A stretch of DNA of 64,000 bases, from the NCBI RefSeq assembly GCF_021559775.1, contig NZ_CP056047.1, positions 3,121,501 through 3,185,500 of the forward strand. Reading direction: 5' to 3'. How positions within the stretch are numbered: position 1 is the first letter of the stretch; the number at the start of each line of letters is the position of its first letter. This document shows positions 59,722-64,000 of this stretch, in pieces. The notes beneath the pieces were generated by a model, which saw only the letters and a program-made list of their open reading frames with translations, made no database searches and was not told the DNA's origin. The stretch is from Gillisella vitis (GTDB lineage Bacteria; Pseudomonadota; Alphaproteobacteria; Rhizobiales; Rhizobiaceae). A program made the position numbers and the translations under genes.

Positions 59722-61551
59722 TTAAGCCTGGGCGACGCGGGCCTTGCCGAAGCGCTTGCGGTCGTTGGCGTCCAGGTAGAACTTGCGCAGACGGATCGAC
59801 TTCGGCGTCACTTCCATCAGCTCATCGTCCTGGATCCAGGAGAGCGCGCGGTCCAGCGTCATGCGGATCGGCGGGGTCAGCTTGACGGCTTCGTCCTTGC
59901 CGGCAGAGCGGATGTTGGTCAGCTGCTTGCCCTTGAGAACGTTGACTTCCAGATCGTTGTCGCGCGAGTGAATGCCGACGATCATGCCTGCATAAACCTT
60001 TTCGCCTGGCTCGATAATCATCGGGCCGCGATCTTCCAGGTTGAACATGGCGTAGGCCACGGCTTCACCGGACTGGTTGGACAACAGAACGCCGTTGTTA
60101 CGGCCAGAGATTTCGCCCTTGAACGGCTGGTAGTTATGGAACAGGCGGTTCATGATCGCCGTACCACGGGTATCCGTCAGCAGTTCCGACTGGTAGCCGA
60201 TCAGGCCACGGGTGGGCGCATAGAACACCAGACGAACGCGATTGCCGCCGGAAGGCCGCAGCTCGGTCATTTCAGCCTTGCGCTCGGACATTTTCTGCAC
60301 GACGACGCCGGAATGCTCTTCATCAACGTCGATAACGACTTCTTCGATCGGCTCCATCAGGGTGCCGTTCTCGTCCTTGTGCATCACGACGCGCGGACGC
60401 GACACGGCCAGCTCGAAGCCTTCGCGGCGCATGGTTTCGATCAGAACGGCCAGCTGCAATTCGCCGCGGCCAGACACGAAGAACGAATCCTTGCCTTCCG
60501 ATTCTTCAATCTTCAGGGCAACGTTGCCTTCGGCTTCCTTGAACAGGCGGTCACGGATAACGCGGCTCGTGACCTTGTCGCCTTCGGTGCCAGCCAGCGG
60601 GCTGTCATTGACCAGGAAAGACATGGTGACGGTCGGCGGATCGATTGGCTGGGCTTCCAGCGCTTCGGTCACGGACGGATCGCAGAATGTATCGGCAACC
60701 GTACCCTTGGACAGACCGGCAATCGCCACGATGTCGCCAGCATGGGCTTCATCAATCGCGGTGCGCTCGATGCCGCGGAACGCGAGAATCTTGGAAATAC
60801 GGCCGGTTTCGATGACCTTGCCGTCCTGGCTCAGAACCTTGACCGACTGGTTCGGCTTGATCGAGCCGGAATGGATACGGCCGGTGATGACGCGGCCAAG
60901 GAAGGGGTTGGCTTCCAGCAGCGTGCCGATCATGCGGAACGCGCCGTCTTCGTCACCAACGCTTGGCTCAGGAACATGCTGCAAAACGAGGTCCAGCAAC
61001 GGGGCAAGGCCCTGATCCTTCGGGCCTTCAGGGGCGATATTCATCCAGCCATCACGACCGGAACCGTAGAGGATTGGGAAGTCGAGCTGCTCATCGGTGG
61101 CGTCGAGGCTGGCGAACAGGTCGAAGACTTCGTTGATAACTTCTTCATGGCGGCCATCGGGACGGTCGATCTTGTTGATCGCAACGATTGGGCGAAGACC
61201 AACCTTGAGTGCCTTGCCGACCACGAATTTGGTCTGCGGCATCGGGCCTTCCGAGGAGTCGACGAGAACGATAGCACCGTCCACCATCGACAGGATACGC
61301 TCGACTTCGCCGCCGAAGTCGGCGTGGCCGGGGGTATCGACGATGTTGACGCGAACGCCCTTCCATTCAACCGAGGTTGCCTTGGCGAGAATGGTGATGC
61401 CGCGCTCTTTTTCCAGATCGTTGCTGTCCATGACGCGCTCTGCAACGCGCTGGTTTTCGCGGAACGAACCGGACTGTTTCAGAAGTTCGTCAACGAGGGT
61501 AGTTTTCCCATGGTCAACGTGCGCGATGATCGCGATATTGCGAATCTTCAT
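59722..61551 (-). CDS. typA: Translational GTPase TypA/BipA
   Basis: A 609-aa ribosome-associated GTPase. G1 is IIAHVDHGKTTL, the switch region ERGITILAKATSV precedes G3 DTPGHADFGG, and G4 is INKIDRP. Domains II, III, V and the BipA-specific C-terminal domain follow in normal length (ending near AQA). ATG 61551 is chosen by conservation; an in-frame extension of 40 codons upstream is unsupported. A terminator follows. Confidence 0.96.
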   Translation of the reverse strand: MKIRNIAIIAHVDHGKTTLVDELLKQSGSFRENQRVAERVMDSNDLEKERGITILAKATSVEWKGVRVNIVDTPGHADFGGEVERILSMVDGAIVLVDSSEGPMPQTKFVVGKALKVGLRPIVAINKIDRPDGRHEEVINEVFDLFASLDATDEQLDFPILYGSGRDGWMNIAPEGPKDQGLAPLLDLVLQHVPEPSVGDEDGAFRMIGTLLEANPFLGRVITGRIHSGSIKPNQSVKVLSQDGKVIETGRISKILAFRGIERTAIDEAHAGDIVAIAGLSKGTVADTFCDPSVTEALEAQPIDPPTVTMSFLVNDSPLAGTEGDKVTSRVIRDRLFKEAEGNVALKIEESEGKDSFFVSGRGELQLAVLIETMRREGFELAVSRPRVVMHKDENGTLMEPIEEVVIDVDEEHSGVVVQKMSERKAEMTELRPSGGNRVRLVFYAPTRGLIGYQSELLTDTRGTAIMNRLFHNYQPFKGEISGRNNGVLLSNQSGEAVAYAMFNLEDRGPMIIEPGEKVYAGMIVGIHSRDNDLEVNVLKGKQLTNIRSAGKDEAVKLTPPIRMTLDRALSWIQDDELMEVTPKSIRLRKFYLDANDRKRFGKARVAQA

Positions 61552-61710
61552 GATTAGGATCTCTGATGGCTCTGGCGCGAAGTCCATGCCGGTGCCGTTG
61601 ATGAAACCAAAGACCGCGCCTGTTACTTTGGGGCGCTCATACCCTGTTTTTTGCATTTGCGAAAGAGGCAAAGCGTCTTGATGACGCTCTGCCGCATTTT
61701 CACCGCAGAA

Positions 61711-63291
61711 TCAGGCGCTGCGCACCGGATCGAGCACGACCTTGTAAAGCTCATTATCGTCCCGGTCCATCAGCCGCACGCTGAGTTGTTCGCTCACGCC
61801 ATCGACATCGACGATGCCGAAGAACTGAAGCCCCGCGGATGGCGGCAGGTTCTGGCCCTGCTCTGCCGTCGGTGCCTTGACGAATTTAAGCTCCGGCCCG
61901 AATGTCATATCGAGATCACTCGGTCCGAACGTGCCCGCATGCAGGGGACCGGAGACAAACTCCCAGAACGGGTCAAAATCCTGGAAAGCCGCCTTGTAGG
62001 GATTGTAATAATGGGCAGCGGTATAATGCACATCCGCTGTCAGCCAGACGGTGTTGCGGATGCCTGTCATCTTCATATGCCGCAGCAGTTCGGCAATTTC
62101 CAGCTCGCGGCCACGCGGCTCGCCATTATGGCCCTGGGCCACGGCTTCCGTGCCTTTCTTGTTGAGAAAGTCGTCCCAGACGATCAGGCCCAAAGGCATG
62201 TCGGCGGCGATAATCTTCCAGGTCGCCTTGGAATTGGTCAGCTCCCGCTTCAGCCAGGCCACTTGCTCGGCCCCGAGGATGCGCGATTCCGGCGTCTGGA
62301 CCGTTTCCATGCCGTCGTGATTGGAACCACGATAGCTACGCATATCGAGGAAAAACACATCGACCAGCGGACCGTGGGAAATCTTGCGATAAACCCGGCC
62401 CGGCTCGGCAGGCGTGTAGCGGATCGGCGTCATTTCATGGAAGGCACGGGCGGCACGCGCCGACAGAAGAGCGATGGATTTTTCGCTATAGCGATTGTCG
62501 GCGGTCAAATCCTTGCCCGACGACCAGTTGTTCAGCACTTCATGATCGTCCCACTGGTAATGGGTTGGACAAATCGCCGACAGTTCCAGCAAGTTCTTGT
62601 CCATCATATTGTATTTCCACTGGCCGCGATATTCGTCCAGCGTTTCGGCCACCTTGCGCTTTTCATCAGTGACCACGACATTTTTCCATTTGGTGCCGTC
62701 CTTCAGATCGACCTCTTCCTTGAGGGGACCATCCGCATAAATGGTGTCGCCGGAATGCAGGAAGAAGTCCGGCTGATGCTTGGCCATCGTGGCATAGGTC
62801 TTCATGCCGGTTTCATCGATGCCCCAGCCCTGGCCCACCGTGTCGCCCGACCAGACGAATCGGACATTGCGCCTGGAGGCGGGTGCGGTGCGGAACCGTC
62901 CGGTAATCGGCTCGGAAACACTGTTGATATGGGAAAGATCAGCAGCCGTGAACCGATAGAAAATCTCCTGGTCGGCAGGCAGGTCGGCCAGCAGCCGCTT
63001 CACGGCATAATCGCTGTCCGGCAGGGCATTGAGGGCGGTGAGACGCACCGGATTGGCAAAGCTTTCGGTGGTGGAATATTCCATCATGATCCGCGAAGGG
63101 CGGTCTACCCGCGTCCAGATCATCCCGGAATTCAAATCGACATCACCGGATTGGACGCCGTGGGTGAAAACAGGGCGGTCCGCCGCCCGGGCATAAAACG
63201 GCAGCGCCAGGCCGGACCCGGCAGCAAGCCCGGCAGCACTGGTGCCGAGCAGAAACGAACGGCGGCTCAGCGCCTTGAAGGATGTGGACAT
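61711..63291 (-). CDS. phoD: Alkaline phosphatase PhoD, Tat-exported
   Basis: A 522-aa PhoD-family phosphodiesterase/phosphatase that releases phosphate from esters outside the cytoplasm. The N-terminus is a twin-arginine signal (SRRSFLLGTSAAGLAAG, Arg10-Arg11) with cleavage expected near ARAA. The metal site is spread across VWSGDTVGQGWG, LHSGDTIYADGP, WDDHEVLNNW and LTADVHYTAAHY. AGGAGAGG precedes the ATG at 63291. It lies between the M3 peptidase gene and typA, all on the minus strand but with gaps over 100 bases. Phosphate regulation is plausible, though I did not find a Pho box. Confidence 0.95.
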   Translation of the reverse strand: MSTSFKALSRRSFLLGTSAAGLAAGSGLALPFYARAADRPVFTHGVQSGDVDLNSGMIWTRVDRPSRIMMEYSTTESFANPVRLTALNALPDSDYAVKRLLADLPADQEIFYRFTAADLSHINSVSEPITGRFRTAPASRRNVRFVWSGDTVGQGWGIDETGMKTYATMAKHQPDFFLHSGDTIYADGPLKEEVDLKDGTKWKNVVVTDEKRKVAETLDEYRGQWKYNMMDKNLLELSAICPTHYQWDDHEVLNNWSSGKDLTADNRYSEKSIALLSARAARAFHEMTPIRYTPAEPGRVYRKISHGPLVDVFFLDMRSYRGSNHDGMETVQTPESRILGAEQVAWLKRELTNSKATWKIIAADMPLGLIVWDDFLNKKGTEAVAQGHNGEPRGRELEIAELLRHMKMTGIRNTVWLTADVHYTAAHYYNPYKAAFQDFDPFWEFVSGPLHAGTFGPSDLDMTFGPELKFVKAPTAEQGQNLPPSAGLQFFGIVDVDGVSEQLSVRLMDRDDNELYKVVLDPVRSA

Positions 63292-63419
63292 CAAACCTCT
63301 CCTTGGAAAACGACGCCGGTTGCATCGAACCGACGTCGGAGCCAAACAGAGAGACATGTCATGCGCTTAACTGCACCGTGACAGTTTCGTTAAATTTCCT
63401 GCAACAGCAGCCGAAGGGC

Positions 63420-64000
63420 TTATGCCGCAAGCCCGCGCTTCTTCAACATCGCTTCCGGGCTCGGCAACCGACCACGGAAGGCCTTGTAGGTTTCTTCCGG
63501 GTCCACTGCACCGCCGATGGCGTAGATATTGTCCTTCAGGCGCTCGGCCATATCAGGATCGAAGGCATTGCCGGTTTCCTCGAAAGCCTCGAAGGCGTCG
63601 GCATCCAGCACTTCCGACCACATGTAGGAATAATAGCCAGCCGAATAGCCATCGCCGGAAAACACATGCTGGAAATGCGGCGTGGCATGACGCATGACGA
63701 TGGAGGACGGCATGCCGATGTTTTGGAGAATCTCGGCCTGCACCGCCATCGGATCGGCCACTCGATCCTCCCGGGTGTGAAACGCCATATCGACCAGCGC
63801 CGAAGAGGTGAATTCGACCGTATCGAACCCGGCATTGAAGGTCTGTGCTGCCAGAACCTTGTCGAGCAAGGCCTGTGGCATGGCCTCACCGGTCTGGTAA
63901 TGCACGGCATAGGTTTTCAGGATATCCGGCACCGTCAGCCAATGTTCATAGAGCTGCGAGGGCAGTTCCACAAAATCACGCGATACGGCGGTACCCGACA
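63420..64000 (-). CDS. M3-family metallopeptidase, C-terminal part (5' end beyond window)
   Basis: About 193 C-terminal residues are visible, with the frame open to the window edge, so the start and the HExxH zinc motif lie outside. The visible part has the M3 pattern ELPSQLYEHWL, the ATPHFQHVFSGDGYSAGYYSYMWSEVLDADAF segment in pieces around Gly-Tyr-Tyr, and a closing FRGRLPSPEAMLKKRGL. This fits peptidyl-dipeptidase Dcp or oligopeptidase A. Which of the two cannot be settled here. Confidence 0.88.
   Translation of the reverse strand, partial: SGTAVSRDFVELPSQLYEHWLTVPDILKTYAVHYQTGEAMPQALLDKVLAAQTFNAGFDTVEFTSSALVDMAFHTREDRVADPMAVQAEILQNIGMPSSIVMRHATPHFQHVFSGDGYSAGYYSYMWSEVLDADAFEAFEETGNAFDPDMAERLKDNIYAIGGAVDPEETYKAFRGRLPSPEAMLKKRGLAA

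Noticed and set aside
59701..61557. Long plus-strand open frame antisense to typA
   Set aside because: It is an artefact of the codon bias of typA, with no start-site support.

Overview
The window looks like a core chromosomal segment of an alphaproteobacterium of the Rhizobiaceae (Rhizobium / Agrobacterium / Allorhizobium group). The evidence is high GC by eye, an F1-only ATP synthase operon (atpHAGDC without F0 genes), the mdh-sucCDAB-lpdA and sdhCDAB TCA clusters, an alphaproteobacterial hemCD-mitofilin-HemY cluster, an Omp19-type lipoprotein, NAD-linked soluble formate dehydrogenase fdsGBA, and a palindromic intergenic element of a type common in this family. The species cannot be named from this sequence alone. 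I saw no rRNA, tRNA, CRISPR array, prophage, insertion sequence or plasmid replication gene.

Layout: 1-5.1 kb holds the 3' end of tamB, a 718-base AT-rich gap, then a cytosolic tandem-PAS chemoreceptor and a CheW adaptor. 5.1-15.7 kb, all on the minus strand, is a C1/organic-acid block: L-lactate dehydrogenase, a BigR/SqrR-like ArsR regulator, a LysR regulator, fdsG-fdsB-fdsA-fdhD-fdsD and an OFA-family (oxalate/formate type) transporter. 15.7-16.4 kb is an AT-rich gap. 16.4-21.5 kb is atpHAGDC. 21.7-29.4 kb has a small membrane protein, priA, a membrane chemoreceptor, xerC and a TraB/GumN-family protein. 29.5-40.4 kb is the minus-strand TCA cluster mdh, sucC, an unrecognised 126-aa gene, sucD, sucA, sucB, a MAPEG protein, a LysE exporter and lpdA. 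40.4-42.3 kb has zapE and an Omp19-like lipoprotein. 42.6-46.1 kb is sdhCDAB.

46.3-50.2 kb has a small secreted protein under a perfect CtrA-type box, then a tightly overlapped minus-strand operon tsaD-gpsA-yciI-EVE-lysine methyltransferase. 50.3-56.3 kb is a plus-strand run hemC-hemD-mitofilin-HemY-TerB-glutamine amidotransferase. 56.3-64 kb has an MFS exporter, yggT-DUF167, ppa, a GNAT acetyltransferase, typA, a Tat-exported PhoD and the C-terminal end of an M3 peptidase that runs off the window.

Functionally the window is dominated by central energy metabolism: 2-oxoglutarate to oxaloacetate, succinate oxidation, formate oxidation to NADH, and ATP synthesis. Most genes are ordinary and conserved. 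The items that merit a second look are the unrecognised gene embedded in the suc operon, the BigR-like regulator with Cys42/Cys108 beside ldh and fds, intercistronic hairpins without U-tracts in three operon gaps, two TTAA-N7-TTAA (CtrA-type) boxes, and the unexplained AT-rich gaps before mcp and after ldh. I found no convincing wholly new multi-gene system.
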